Notes: generated from the sequence alone by a model not told the origin. A stretch of 64,000 nucleotides of DNA from Ulota crispa (GCA_963920765.1 OY987249.1:7440817-7504816); one strand, 5' to 3'; positions 48,635-63,664 are shown, counted from the first letter of the stretch. Translations and numbers: made by a program.

Positions 48635-49261
48635 GTACGTAGTTTACCCTATTATCATTGGGCCTTAATTCAATATTAATTAAAAAATTCTACAAAACAT
48701 TGAAAGTCATAATTATGGTATTATCTAAAAGATAATCAAGTCAAGGTTTTGTACCAAGTTCCAAATTCTTAGATGAGTGAAGTGTGAGTTAGTTATCAAG
48801 GTTTCAATGATGTAAGGTTAAGGTTCAGCTCAAATTTGAAATTGTCCTATTATCACTTCCTTATCACTTCCTTAGAGGTTTTTCTTGTCACACATGATCA
48901 TATTTTGTCATTTTCATCTTTGAACTTCTTCTTCCTTTCCTTAACCACTGTAGTCATCCATAAGTGCTAACTTAGTTGACAAATTTCAATTGTTTTTGAT
49001 ATTTTGCATTTGACATTGCTATAGCTAAGGCATTGGGGCAATAAATTGTATATCTAACTAAAGTCTTCATAACTAACATGCTATATCTTTTGCAAAATTT
49101 TGATCAAATGGAACAAAAATTGCACTACTAGTAAAGGACTCTAAGATCTTTCTTACAATACTTGTGAATCTAAATTTGAAACTAAATCCTAAAAGATATG
49201 AATTTTTGAAAATAGAGAAATGATTATAGGGGTGGAGAGACAATAGGGTAAACTACCTGTA
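48635..49261 (+). mobile_element. Family G element, copy 2 (~627 bp)
   Basis: Ends TACGTAGTTTACCCTATTAT and ACAATAGGGTAAACTACCTG. It is collinear with 18009-18630. Confidence 0.8.
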
Positions 49262-49935
49262 GTGATTTTTTAAATCCAAATACAGATGCATAATGTTGAA
49301 TTAGAAAACCTTTCCAACAATATGGACACCACATTGGAAATTAGATTGCCATTTTGGATATTGATTAGAAAATTTTGAAAAATAGTATTGATATTTTATT
49401 TTAAATAAAATTTAATCACCATATGTGATTGGATTTTCCAATTAACGATTCCATAAAATATAAGCTTCATCTTCAACTCATGATAGCAGTTTTTCTTATT
49501 TTCCTCTTGCCAATCAGTCTCAATTCCATGCACAACATTCGTCGACCTTTTCTTTCCTTTGATACTTTTTCCTAACGTTTTTTTTGATTTCCTAATGTGG
49601 TTTTAGGGCTTCATTTGTTTTTCACCTTGTTTCCTCACAAGAGGGTCTTTGTTTGTTGTTTTTTCAGGCATGAAAAATCCATGCTTGCACTTTTGCACTC
49701 CTTGGTAGGTGCACAAAACTCTCTAATTTTCTCATGAAAACATGATTTTGTGTGAGAAAATTGCTTTATTTTCAAGGCAAGATACTTCAAGAATATTTTG
49801 TGTTTTCCAAGGAGTTTGAAACCTAACAATACTTCCAATAAAGTTGCCTAAGCATTTCTAAGCAAACTACGACTACAAACATGCTTTGAAGGTGGGGTCT
49901 CTATCTTCAATCTTTCATCCCATTAGAGTTTGAAA
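49262..49935. other. Spacer, no gene supported
   Basis: AT-rich. A short TTTCCTTT-rich region, nothing recognised. Confidence 0.4.
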
Positions 49936-50235
49936 ACTTTGTGAGACTTGGGGCTTGAGACTTGGGGCTTGAGACTTGGGGCTTGAGGCTTAGGGCTTGA
50001 GACTTGGGGCTTGAGGCTTGGGGCTTGGGACTTGGGACCTTGAGACTAGGGGCTTGAGACTTGGGGCTTGAGGCTTGGGGCTTGAAACTTGGGGCTTGAG
50101 ACTTGGGGCTTGAGGCTTGGGGCTTGGGACTTGGGACTTGGGACCTTGAGATTTGGGAGCTTGAGATTTGGGACCTTGAAATTTGGGGCTTGAGGCTTGA
50201 GGCTTGAGGCTTGAGGCTTGAGGCTTGGGGCTTGA
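49936..50235. repeat. 7/14-bp minisatellite, block 1
   Basis: Variants of GACTTGG and GGCTTGA alternate, giving a 14-bp unit GACTTGGGGCTTGA over about 300 bp. Confidence 0.95.
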
Positions 50236-50460
50236 GCTTTAAAAAAAAAAATTCACTGGCTAAAATTTGGCATTTCTATTTTCAATCAATTTTTTGCCAG
50301 ATTGTGCCAATGACTTTCTAAATTTACACTATAAAATACTATATTTAAGTTTTCAAATAAAATCTAACCAGTTTTTTGTCCAACAATTTCAAAATGCAAC
50401 CGATTTTTTTCCCAATTCCACTAGCTAACTTTGAACTAACTACTAATTTTTCCCGCACAT

Positions 50461-50815
50461 AAGACTCAGGGCTTGAAACTTGAGATTTGGGGCCTTGAGA
50501 CTTGGGGCTTAGACTTGGAGCTTGGAACTTGGGATGTGGGACCTCAAGATTTGAGGCTTGAGACTTGGAGCTTGAGACTTGGGGCTTGGAACTTGGGATT
50601 TGGGACCTTGAGATTTTAAACTTGGGACTTGAGACTTGAGGCTTGAGACTTGGGACTTCGGTATTGAAACTTGGGACTTCGGTATTGAAACTTGGGACTT
50701 CAGCCTTGGGACTTCGGAGTTGGAACTTGAAACTTGGAACTTGGGACTTCGAACTTGGGACTTCGAACTTCGAACTTGGGACTTGGGACTTCGAACTTGG
50801 GACTTGGTAAGTAGG
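50461..50815. repeat. 7/14-bp minisatellite, block 2, in the IPP isomerase promoter
   Basis: The same 7-bp theme continues, drifting from GACTTGGGGCTTGA to AACTTGGGACTTCG units. It ends about 120 bp before the start codon at 50936. Both strands read as open frames because the period is near-regular and stops are rare; these are not genes. Confidence 0.93.
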
Positions 50816-50935
50816 GAGAAAGGACCAAGGACGACGCGAAAGCCTGGCCATTCCCTGCACTCAGTTTTACTGTTTGTAGCACCTCCCCCAGACACGTTCT
50901 CGGGGATCTGCCCCCCACCAGAGTCCCTGACATTC

Positions 50936-53973
<3,038 letters not shown>

Positions 53974-54530
53974 AGAGCTTTTTGGTTGCTTTAACAAGGT
54001 TTTTGGCTGACATGACCACCATTCACGAGTTGTGAAGAGCTTTTTGGTTGCTTAACAAGGTTTTTGGTTTATCTCACGTGGATGATTTGCTTACCTTCTC
54101 AGAGTCTGAACTTCAACATATTCTTCTCAGAAACTTTATTATTCATATGATTAGGTTTTTATATTGCTCTGCTTGAGCACCTAATATTATGACACTACAG
54201 AGACAGCCATACATACCGTATTCTTCTGCAAGGGGGATGGCATCCTCTGTTAATTTTTTTGTTAAGAACTGTGTTCCTTGGAGCTTTAGTTTGGTTGCTT
54301 TAACAAGGTTTTGGTATATCTCACGTCATCAGGGTACTGGATGATTTTGCTTTACCTTTACAGAGTCTGAACTTCAACATATTCTTTTCAGAGACTTTAT
54401 TATTTATATGATTAGGTTTTTATCTTGCTCTGCTTGAGCACCTAATATGACATCACAGAGACAGCCATACATACCGTATTCTTCTGCTGCAAGGGGGTTG
54501 CCATCCTCGGTTAAATGTTTTAGTTCTTGG

Positions 54531-55076
54531 AGCTTTGGTTTCCGTGGAGTGGCGTGGCTTGTTATTACTGGGAAAGGGATTGTGTAAGCTTGGTTATAAA
54601 GGAGCTGAAGGAGCTGAGATCCTTTGTGGATTAATCTGTTTTGTGCGCTCGTATGTTGAATGTTTTGTTCTTATAGTTGAACCAATTCATGAAGGACTAG
54701 TTCAAATAAATAAAGTACAAGTATATCTGTTGTTTTTATCTTCATATGCTGTAATTCACTGGATTTGGCACATGTTATTATGTTTAGTTTTTATTTCAGT
54801 CTGAACAAAGAATGCTTTTTGAACATGACAGTTACTATAAAGAGGAAGGTTTCTTGCTCGTCTCTGGGTCAAGTTTTATAGCTTAAGATAATATAAATGA
54901 TAGCTCATTGAATGCTATTAAGAAGCCATTATCCACGTTCTCCTTTCTAGTGTTGAGATTGCAATGACCCATTGAAGTTCACTATGTAGGGGTTTTGAAT
55001 TATGTCAAATATGACTTTTGCACCTAGGGTTATGGTGGACAGAATCACAAATGCATATATGTCAGCATTTTAAAAA
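54531..55076. other. 3' flank of IDI, no gene
   Basis: Unique-looking sequence holding the possible IDI poly(A) signal. Nothing else was recognised. Confidence 0.4.
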
Positions 55077-55491
55077 GGGAGATTGATACGTCTACCACAC
55101 CCTTTCAGCTATTCTACCACCCCCCTTGGGTAAATTTTAGATTTCTACCATCAAAAAGTTGAATTTGAGAATTTGGAATTCAAACTTGGACTTAGAGATT
55201 GTGATTTAGTCTAGAATCATAAAAAAGTTCTAATTGAACAAAATCAAATGAAAAAGCTTATCTTTTTTTATAAACAAAAAGTAAAAGTAATACTTTTCCC
55301 CCAAGCTAAGCTTTTTCATTAGGTGTTGTTCAATTACAACTTTTTTTTATGGGTTTAGACAAAACCAAGGTCTCTAATTCCAAATCTGAATTCCAAATTC
55401 TCAAAGTCAACTATTTGATGATAGAAATCTAAAATTTATCCCTAGGATGTGGTAGAATAGCTGAAAAAGTGTGGTAGACATATCAATCCCC
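55077..55491. mobile_element. Foldback MITE family E, copy 2 (~415 bp)
   Basis: Ends GGGAGATTGATACGTCTACC and GGTAGACATATCAATCCC, mirrored along the whole length. Matches 24863-25261. Confidence 0.85.
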
Positions 55492-56318
55492 TCTAAAAAA
55501 GCTTTAGGAACAAAAAAACAAGAGTTGGCTATAACAATAACAAGCAGTCTCTTGTGCATGTGGTACTAATTGTACTCATTTCTAAAAAACAAAACAACCT
55601 AATTCAGAAGATACCCTCCAAAGTTTTTTTGAAATGCAGCCAGTTTTCCACAAGAGCTTAATACGTTTGTTGGGCTTGGCACGAAATCTATGAAATCTAC
55701 ATGACCCTGACTCCCTCGTACGAGCCTCTTAATACATGTATTCAATTCCAAACCAATAACTAAACATTTTAAAGATTTGAAACTCCAACTACACCAATTA
55801 TACTACATGTTTCTAAATTCATAGGTAAATATTTGACAATTTGCAAAAATGGGCTCCCGTGTTGTATACGGATGGGGCATTTGGGTAGCACATGAATTTC
55901 ATTGGAGCTGTAAATTTCAAGCCAAGTCATGGACATATTGTTGGTCAATTAGGGTTTTTTGGGGAAATTTTGCATTTGTCTTAATGTCATTTTTTCAAAT
56001 ACTAAATGGTCCTCATATGAATACAAACAACATTTTTGGTAAGCAACATCCTCTATGGGTTAAGGGCAAAAATGAGTACTAAAGAAAACCCTAAAGATTT
56101 CATGCAAAATACTGGTGGGATTTGAATTGAAAAATTAGGTTTTACCATAATGGTCAACCCAAACTTGAACTAAAGTTCTACCTTTTTTGGTGCCTAAACT
56201 TCCAAAAGGTGTTGCCATGTTAGCAACCAAGACGTGGAACTTGGGATGTAGTGTGAAGAGTCAAATCTCAACTTTTGACTTTACACCATATTCTCAAAGT
56301 TCAGTAGGACATGGGACT
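55492..56318. other. Spacer, no gene supported
   Basis: AT-rich, without recognised features. Confidence 0.4.
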
Positions 56319-56541
56319 TAAGGTAGGAGCACCCAATACCAATAATGTATCTAATAGCGTCACTCTCTACACAAGGTGTTCATTCTAAAATTTAAATCTA
56401 GGTAAGTCATAGATAGCTTATCATTTTGGTTAACAACTATAGGCTATCTATGACTTATCTATATTTAAGTTTTAGAATGAACACCTTGTGTAAAGAGTGA
56501 CATTACTAGGTACACTGTTGGTATTGGGTGCTCCTACCTTA
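56319..56541. mobile_element. 223-bp MITE that is almost one hairpin
   Basis: Ends TAAGGTAGGAGCACCCAATA and TATTGGGTGCTCCTACCTTA, followed inward by ACACAAGGTGTTCATTCTAA and its complement. The arms cover nearly the full length, with a loop near 56432. Confidence 0.9.
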
Positions 56542-56667
56542 GGGTGTGTTCACACTTGGTGTTAGGAAGGATATTACCATTATGAATGCAGCCTAAAGGT
56601 ATGTCCCAATGCATCTAACTTTCCTTTGCTGCTACCTCTCTTACCACCAACTGTGAATATACCCTTA
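56541..56667. mobile_element. MITE family D, copy 4 (~127 bp)
   Basis: AGGGTGTGTTCACACTTGGT to CTGTGAATATACCCTTA. Directly abuts the preceding hairpin element. Confidence 0.75.
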
Positions 56668-56706
56668 ATGTGAACTGCCCCTATGTTGGACCATTTGCAT
56701 TGGCTT

Positions 56707-57113
56707 TAAGGTAACCTTACCCATACTCGAGCCTTTAAGGGTTTAGGATATTTCAAGGTCTCAAAAAATTCAATTTTTTTCTAGGGTTAGCCTTTCAACA
56801 AGTTATCACGGAACATAATTTTTGTGGAAGAAAGTTTTGTAGATTATTTTATATTAAATGGCAAAGTTGTAGCTCATAGGGTCCCTATTAGCAACTTTAA
56901 ACTACCCTAGAAATTACTTGGATGTGTTCCTATACATGTACTTGACGATCCCAATCCCGACCCTCCCAAAGTAGCTCCTAAGCTCACATGTGGCAAGATT
57001 TGCTTGTGCAATTGGCATTTATTGCTCCACTATGGGTTCAAGAGTGTATAGAGAACACCCAAAATGTAGAGTGTGACATTGGGGTCTGCTCAAGTATGGG
57101 GCAGGTTACCTTA
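56707..57113 (-). mobile_element. MITE family C, copy 2 (~407 bp)
   Basis: Ends TAAGGTAACCTTACCCATAC and GGGGCAGGTTACCTTA. The interior is the reverse complement of 39028-39433 (CCAATCCCGACCCTCCCAAA). It lies about 260 bp upstream of the eS19 start codon. Confidence 0.85.
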
Positions 57114-57372
57114 ATTTAAACTTCCCAGAAACAACTCACAATTCAATCACAAGCCTTCTTGCACTACAGTAGAGAACTGAAGTAACAGGAGCTGCGCGGG
57201 ATCGTTGGATGAGGTCCCAAGGGCGCGATCGAGCCGTCGAATATTAGGGCAAAGCTGAGGAAGGCTGAAAGCCTTGACGAGGAGCTCTGGGACCCTCCTT
57301 TTCGGACCTGCGAGCCTGTCGACGCATCGATCCAGGCAGCATTGCAGGTCGCCCGTCGTTCGCATTATCGTC

Positions 57373-60300
57373 ATGGCAAAGACCGTCAAAGACATATCTT
57401 CTCACGAATTCGTACGCAGTTATGCCGCTCATTTGAAGCGTTCCGGCAAGGTACCCTTCTTTTTGGCAATTTTTAAAATAAAATTAAGTCGAAGATTTGC
57501 AAAGCAAAGGAACTGGATTGCTGATTCGAGTTTGTTCTCGGAAAACACAATCCTCGCCATGGTTAGGGTTTGTGATGCAGGTGATTAGGGTTTCAGGTTT
57601 AGGGCGTGAGTATCTGCATTGGCGTTGAAGGTGAAAATTTGGGTTTAAGGTAGGAGCACCCATAAGCGTTAGTTTAAGGTTTTTGAACATGATGATTATT
57701 AATAAAGCAAATTATAAGATCTTATTAGCAAGAGAAAAATAATGATAATGAGTTTGCACTTCGTATGTATTATTTGGATATTGTGAGAATAAGTTGTGAA
57801 TTTTTAAAGAGCAAACTGCTATTGTACCCATAACCAACACTAAGATTTCATGTTCACATGTTGTACATTCTTGTAATTACATCTATTTATTTCTACAGAT
57901 TCCCAAGATTTTAGAGGTGATGGTTATGGGGACACTAATGCTTATGGGTGTTCCTACCTTCGTACTTGTTGTGCCCTGTTTTTAGGTGAAAATCTGAGTT
58001 TAGTACTTGTTGTGCCTTGTTTTTTTAGATTGAGGTTCCGGCATGGGTCGATCTTGTGAAGACCGCAACTTTCAAGGAGCTGGCACCTTATGAGACTGAC
58101 TGGTATTACATTCGAACTGGTATGGATCTCATCATCTTCGTGAGATTGTTCTGGTTCTCTCATCCCCGAGAGTAATTCATCTCTAATTCACAATTAGATA
58201 ATTGGATTAGGAAATCTTGAAGTTTGTTAGCCCTAAGGTACTAAGGTTATACTCCCTCTGTCCCACTAAAAAGCTCCAAATCAGACACATTTCTTGTACC
58301 ACTAAAAAAAACTCCCTATTGCTGATTTCAAACCTCTCAGAAAGCGTTTGCCATGTTCTATGATCTCATGGGGGCAAGTTATGCAATTAGAGAGCATTCC
58401 TCCTTTCTCAGCAAGCTTGGCCTTGCCCATATGAGCCGGGTACCATTGTTGCTACTAATCTTTAAATCATCAATAATGAGGTGGCAGCATGTTCAAATAT
58501 GGTACTTTTTGCATGGACTTTGGGTGCCCAAACGGCAACATCAAAGCTGGAGATTTTGGATACATTTGGTGGATGGTATATTGATTCTAGAATGCATGTG
58601 TCACTAGCACAAGCACAAAGAGGAAAAACACAATAAATCCTTTGCAAGGAAGCTTAGGGAGTATTATTTTGTAAGTAACCATCTGATTGGTTATACAGTG
58701 ATAAATGCATCTTAGATGAGGCAGAATTTTATATTATCAGAACCAGTGGAGATATAAGTGAATTTGAATAGTAGAAACACGGCGTATGACCTATTAAAAC
58801 ATTGCAATTTGAGCCTTTGGACGTGGTTTGGTTTAGAGAGGTAATATATTTTTAGTTGGGAATTGATACATGTACCACACTTTTTTTACTATTTTATCAC
58901 ACCTATTATATATGGTCAATGTTTATAATATTATATTAGTTTTGGATTGTGGGTAAAACATCACTAAATTGAAATTAAGCTTGACATAGAAGGTTGCAAC
59001 TTCAATTTTAATTTTTAGCTCCAAATCCCACTTATAGTAACTATCAAATGATCTAAATCATGCAAAGTTTAATTTAAATTTTTAAATCAAAACTATTTGC
59101 GTAGTCTTTTGTTGAAAAACAAAGCTAAAGTTGTGCAACTTCTATGTCAACTTGTATTCTCAATGTAGTGATGCTTTACCCATGATCCACACCTAGTATA
59201 ATATCACAAATATTGACCATAGTAAGTGTGGTAGATTAGTAGTATAGGTGTGGTACATATATCAATTCCCATTCGGTTTCGCTTCATGAATGAATTTATT
59301 GTGGATTTTCCTGGCACTTATTGCTCGATTGCATTGGTTTGGTTTGTTTTGTTTTGGTAGCCTCCATGGCAAGGAAGATCTACTTGAGGGGAGGAATCGG
59401 TGTTGGTGCTTTTAAGAAGATTTATGGTGGCCGCAAGAGCAATGGTGTCAGGCCATCTCACTTTGCGAAGAGCAGTGGCTCCATCGCCAGACACTGCCTG
59501 AAGCAGCTCGAAGCTCTCAACATCGTCGAAAAGGACCCCAAGGGGTAAGTCTGCTGTAGATTATGACTTTTCTAGACTTTTTGATTTTCGACATCATTCC
59601 TTCTTGTCAGGGACGCAGTTTTAAGCGTTAAAGACGATGCTTGAATCGAAATTTTTAGCATAAACGCAATTAGGTTACAAGGAATAGTGCCGAAAAACGA
59701 TTCAATCTAATCTATCCATGGTTGCCTTCCTTGGCAATGGCTTTTATATAATATGCAGAATACTCCAAAATCTCTATTTAGAACTAAAAGAAAATAATGA
59801 TTTTTTATTAAAAAATCATAAACTGCAAAGGTTTAAATTTTGAGCTTTGTTTTACGTAGTTTTGCCATCTATATAATAGAATGTAGTTGAAAACAATAAG
59901 TTGTCGAGGGGATGTCATTCGTTTTGGAATCGTATTGAGCTATGCTAAGCAATGATCCCAAATATGATTTTCACTTTTAGCTCAAGTGGCTAAAAATAGT
60001 GCTAAAAAAAGCTTAAATTTCCAAATTTAACACTGTAGAGTTCACATATTTTCTTAGCTGTATAATTTTTTTTGGTAGCAATCCTGCAAAATTTAGCCAG
60101 TTTAAAGATTGCGGATGCCAAGGTCTGTTGTTTGAGTTTCCTTTTAAAAGCTTGAGTCATTAAATTTAGATACTAAGGTAGGAGGCTCATATTCTGCTCA
60201 AGCTCTAAAACCGTCCACCTTATCAAATGTACTTTGAATGTACATGCTGTTTTTCATAGTCTTCAACAATGTACAAGCTGAATACATTTGAAGAGGTGGA

Positions 60301-60670
60301 CAGTTTTAGAGCCCTATGCCACTTCAACTTCAAAATTTCATAACTAATTCCACAAAGCTCCAAATAATATGAAACAACTTGGGTAGATACCAATTCCCCT
60401 TGCCTTTCAAGGAAAATTTACTGAAAAATATATCAAGAAGTTTCTCCTCCCCAAAATTCAGTTTCAGCCCTTAGATGGTCGGTTCATGAGCCTCATACCT
60501 TACATTTGGACATAAGGGTTTTGCAGTTTTCAAGTTCCTATGTTGTTGTATGGTCTTTTTTTGCCTGATATAGATGGTTTTTTTCCATTTGCAGCGGAAG
60601 GCGTATCACTTCCGAAGGACAGCGCGACTTAGATCAGGTAGCTGGGCGTAGTGGTGCTGTTGCGGCTTAG
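57373..60670 (+). CDS. RPS19: Cytosolic small-subunit ribosomal protein eS19 (RPS19)
   Basis: Structural protein of the 40S subunit, needed for small-subunit maturation. Four exons: 57373-57450, 58029-58119, 59361-59544, 60595-60670, giving 142 residues, the usual size. The start [40 protein letters not shown] and [19 protein letters not shown] are the family core; [19 protein letters not shown] near the end is also typical. The C-terminal SGAVAA replaces the short tail seen in flowering plants. Every intron carries mobile elements: intron 1 (57451-58028) a family B MITE, intron 2 (58120-59360) a Stowaway-like and a family E copy, intron 3 (59545-60594) a family A copy. The exons are intact, so the gene looks functional. 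Confidence 0.96.
57646..57960 (+). mobile_element. MITE family B, copy 3, in RPS19 intron 1
   Basis: Ends TAAGGTAGGAGCACCCATAA and TTATGGGTGTTCCTACCTT. It ends 68 bp before the exon 2 acceptor. Confidence 0.88.
58252..58661 (+). mobile_element. Stowaway-like MITE, copy 4, in RPS19 intron 2
   Basis: CTCCCTCTGTCCCACTAAAA at the left with TA before it. The right end is AAGCTTAGGGAG followed by TA, diverged. Same orientation as copy 1. Confidence 0.83.
58858..59270. mobile_element. Foldback MITE family E, copy 3, in RPS19 intron 2
   Basis: Ends GGGAATTGATACATGTACCA and GGTACATATATCAATTCCC. The arms mirror (ACCTATTATATATGGTCAAT). Confidence 0.82.
60174..60502 (-). mobile_element. MITE family A, copy 5, in RPS19 intron 3
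   Basis: Ends TAAGGTAGGAGGCTCATATT and GGTTCATGAGCCTCATACCT. The interior is the complement of copy 3. It ends 92 bp before the exon 4 acceptor boundary. Confidence 0.88.
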
Positions 60671-61579
60671 TTCTATGAATTAGCACTGTCAGACTGAAAA
60701 TTCCAGGCTGTGTGTGCTGAGTGAGATTCTGTAGGTTTTTGCAATTTATCAAGAAACGCATTTTTCCAACGGCATGGCAATCAAGTATGTAGTATGTACT
60801 ACTATATTGTGCAGCACAACGATTCCCCCACTGCTCTTTCAGTTAAGGTACTGTTGCTTGCTGGTACTCAACATTTTCTGGTCACACTGTGACCATAATT
60901 TTTAGTGGACAATCTTTCATAAGTGCACATCTCTCTTTTCTTCATGCTTACTTATGAGACTTAGATATTCGTCTGCTGACGACGGAAGTACACGTAGAAT
61001 TTCTTCTTTTAGATCATTGATTTGGTGCTTCCTGGTTCGTGTGAACGCCACCTGTATTCTGTTAACTACGATGCCTATTTTGAAGTTTGAACGCTGACTG
61101 ACTTTAATTAAGTGCAGGATTCACGAAAATCACGCTAAAATTATACCACGTACTTGCAGTGCAGTATGGCAGGAAACGAGCAGATTTATTTCGATATTGC
61201 TAAACTATAATACCTCAGTGTTCTGACACGGCGTTCACCACTTCAATGCAAAAAAAACAAAATCGGATTTGAGTCATGTGACATGCTGATCAAAGTCGTA
61301 CTAAAGTGTGACGAGTTTCACATGTTCCGTAAATGCAGGTCACACGGACCAGGACATATTTAATGCTCATGTGAGTGTACCGGTATGTGACAACTTCACA
61401 CCAGCACTAACTGTTTGCATGGGCAGTTTGATGACTAACATTGAAATCTACAAAGTACAAACCATACAAGTGTTGCTATCTTACAAGTTACAGTACTCAG
61501 TACAATCTTCACACTAAACAGAACATGTAAGTGACTATCAATGTCAATACCTCCTCCTTGATACCTGAAATGAATGTAC
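60671..61579. other. RPS19 3' flank, no gene
   Basis: Probable RPS19 3' UTR, then spacer. No further gene was supported. Confidence 0.4.
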
Positions 61580-61999
61580 AAAGGTAGACACACCCATTCT
61601 CAATTGGTCCCCAATTGTGCACCCTATTTTTTCACCACACACTATTGAGCCCATAGTGGAGTAGTGAACTCTACTTGCACAAGCAAGTCCCACTTTGCCC
61701 TTGTCCCATCACATGTCAATTGTTAAGTTAGTTTGGGAAGGTTGGGATTGGGACTATCAAGTGCCATTATAGAAACACACCCAAGCAGTTTCAAGGTTAG
61801 TTTAGAGTTGCTAACAGGGATCCTATGAGTTACAACTTTGCCCTTTAATATAAAATAATCTACAATACCCTTTTCCACAAAAATTACATTCCATGATAGC
61901 TTGTTGAAGAGCTAACCCAACGAATTTTTTTCATGAATTTTCCAAGACCTTGAGGTACCCCAAACCCTTAAACGCTCAGGTATGGGTCTGTCTACCTTA
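61580..61999 (+). mobile_element. MITE family C, copy 3 (420 bp)
   Basis: Ends AAAGGTAGACACACCCATTC and GGGTCTGTCTACCTTA. It lies 27 bp beyond the stop codon of the minus-strand gene at 62027, so it probably forms that gene's 3' UTR. Confidence 0.85.
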
Positions 62000-62026
62000 C
62001 TGGATGTGCAGATTTGGCTTTGGCCC

Positions 62027-62763
62027 TCACTTGAGGATTCCCAAAAGACCTAATACGTACGTCGACGGACTGTACAAAAGAACACACAGCAATCCCAATG
62101 CCGAAGCTGCAACCAGGATCCGAGCTCTATTGAAAAACGAAGCAAAGCCTTTAGCAATCATAAGAAACAGGGTAACAATGCGCAACCTGCTTCTGTCTTC
62201 AAGTTTCCCGAAGAAGGTAATAGGCTGGAGAGCTTGCCTTAGAAGAAACGCAAGCACAAATGACAGCAACGCCGAGGGCAGCAACTGCCACGTGGGATCC
62301 AAAGCATGCCATGAGACGTAACACCACACGGCTCCTGCTCCTTGGAGTCCTCCTAATAAAACCAGGCTCTTTTGAAAGCTCAGCATCCGTTTCTGGAGAA
62401 TGTCTAGAGCCTGTCGTAGCTCATCTGCCACTGGGGATGCGTCTCGTTCCACTGTTGGACCCACTATCTCCTCATGCTGAAAATCATCTAGTGTTTTTGG
62501 CTTCTCAATGACAACAGTGGTGTTGGTGTCACCTGGAGGTGATGATGATGCGTTTGTTGAGAAGGAGGTGATACTCTTGATGTTAAGGATCTCCCCTAGT
62601 CCGGTTAACATCTGTAATCCAAGACGCCTTGTTGAGTTGCTGTAAAGGAGCTCGTTGTTGATGCGGAAGGGAGCAGCACTGTGAATGGCTCTGAGACCAC
62701 CATCGATTATTGAAAAGGAACTGACTCTGAGATTGCTGTTTGAATGAAAGCGAGTGAGAGAAT
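62027..62763 (-). CDS. Unrecognised organelle-type membrane protein, last exon
   Basis: The family is not recognised. The exon starts after an acceptor at 62765-62764 (TATGCAG) and runs 244 codons to TGA at 62029-62027. An in-frame stop lies just upstream in the intron side, so a first exon ending in phase 1 is required; I could not locate it. The N-terminal part (SLTRFHSNSNLRVSSFSI, RRLGLQMLTGLGEIL) is rich in Ser, Arg and Asn with few acidic residues, like a mitochondrial presequence. A hydrophilic segment (DDFQHEEIVGPTVERDASPV) and a helix (ELRQALDILQKRMLSF) follow. Then come about four hydrophobic stretches: LVLLGGLQGAGAVWCYV, LLPSALLSFVLAFLLRQAL, IVTLFLMIAKGFASFF and ILVAASALGLLCVLLY. 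A role in an organelle inner membrane is an inference. If translation starts at Met 62611 the product is 194 residues. Confidence 0.65.
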
Positions 62764-62769
62764 CTGCAT

Positions 62770-63664
62770 ATCATGGTTGAAAATCATACATCAGCATCAT
62801 AAACTCTCTGGAAAAAAAAACATTTTGAAAGTATCCGTTCAGTAATTCAACCGGTGTTACCTGTTTTAAAAATAATAAACGAACTAAAAAAAATACACGT
62901 TAGGTTTGCAGAGAAGTGTCTGTTTGTTAATTCAACCGGTATTGCCCGTTTTATAAGTGAAAAATGATAAACAAACTCTTGATTAAACAGACACAAGATA
63001 AACAACTTGCAATCTCACTATAAACAACTTTGGGCAGCTAAAATACACGTTTTGTTTGCAGAAAAGTGTCTGTTTGTTAATTCGTGATTGGCTGCAACCA
63101 AGGTTACCTGTTTTATAAATGAAAAATAATAAACGAACTCTGATTAAAGCAACAAGTTCACAGCGCAAATATTGGTCTTCATTTAGCTTGCTAAATGGGT
63201 TTACCAACTCGTAAACTCTGCGTTAACACCAAGTGCCTACCCAAAAGTATGCCCTAGACAACATAAAGTTACTCATTGCAAAACGTGCAGCTCAAAAAAA
63301 TTAGGGCATGGATTTAGAAAATTGAATATTGAGCTGTTGTACACAACATTCAAACATTACCCCTGGATTTCACCTAAGTTCAGCCAAAACACCAGACCTC
63401 ACTTGCACACAGTCATTAGCAGTGAGTCAAATTAAGTAAAAAAGGGCTCAATTACTTTTAGCTGATTCCGAGCATAGAAATCTAAAGCATCACACTGTAA
63501 ACATCAAAATTGCTTCAAGAAATTGAATGGCTAAGTTTTACCAGTAGTAAAGATCCCTCGCAAAGGAATTCTAACGAAAATCCTATGAGAGAGCAAAACC
63601 GTGAATTCAAACACAAAGATTCTCCAAACCAGCTCAAGATTCCCGGTAACCCTAAGACGCAACA
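62770..63664. other. Probable 5' intron or leader region of the minus-strand gene
   Basis: Expected to contain the missing first exon of the gene ending at 62027. GTTAATTCAACCGGT- and AAAGTGTCTGTTTGTTAATT-like blocks recur (62915-62940, 63063-63080), a short local duplication. No exon could be fixed. Confidence 0.35.

Noticed and set aside
49936..50815. Heptamer repeat as telomere-like sequence
   Set aside because: The period is 7 bp like the plant telomere, but the unit (ACTTGGG, GGCTTGA) is not TTTAGGG and is heterogeneous; it is an ordinary minisatellite.
62583..62774. Minus-strand frame beginning MICRFSHSL as the N-terminus of the membrane protein
   Set aside because: It is out of frame with the 62027-62611 sequence; the other frame stays open to an acceptor at 62764 and looks like a presequence.
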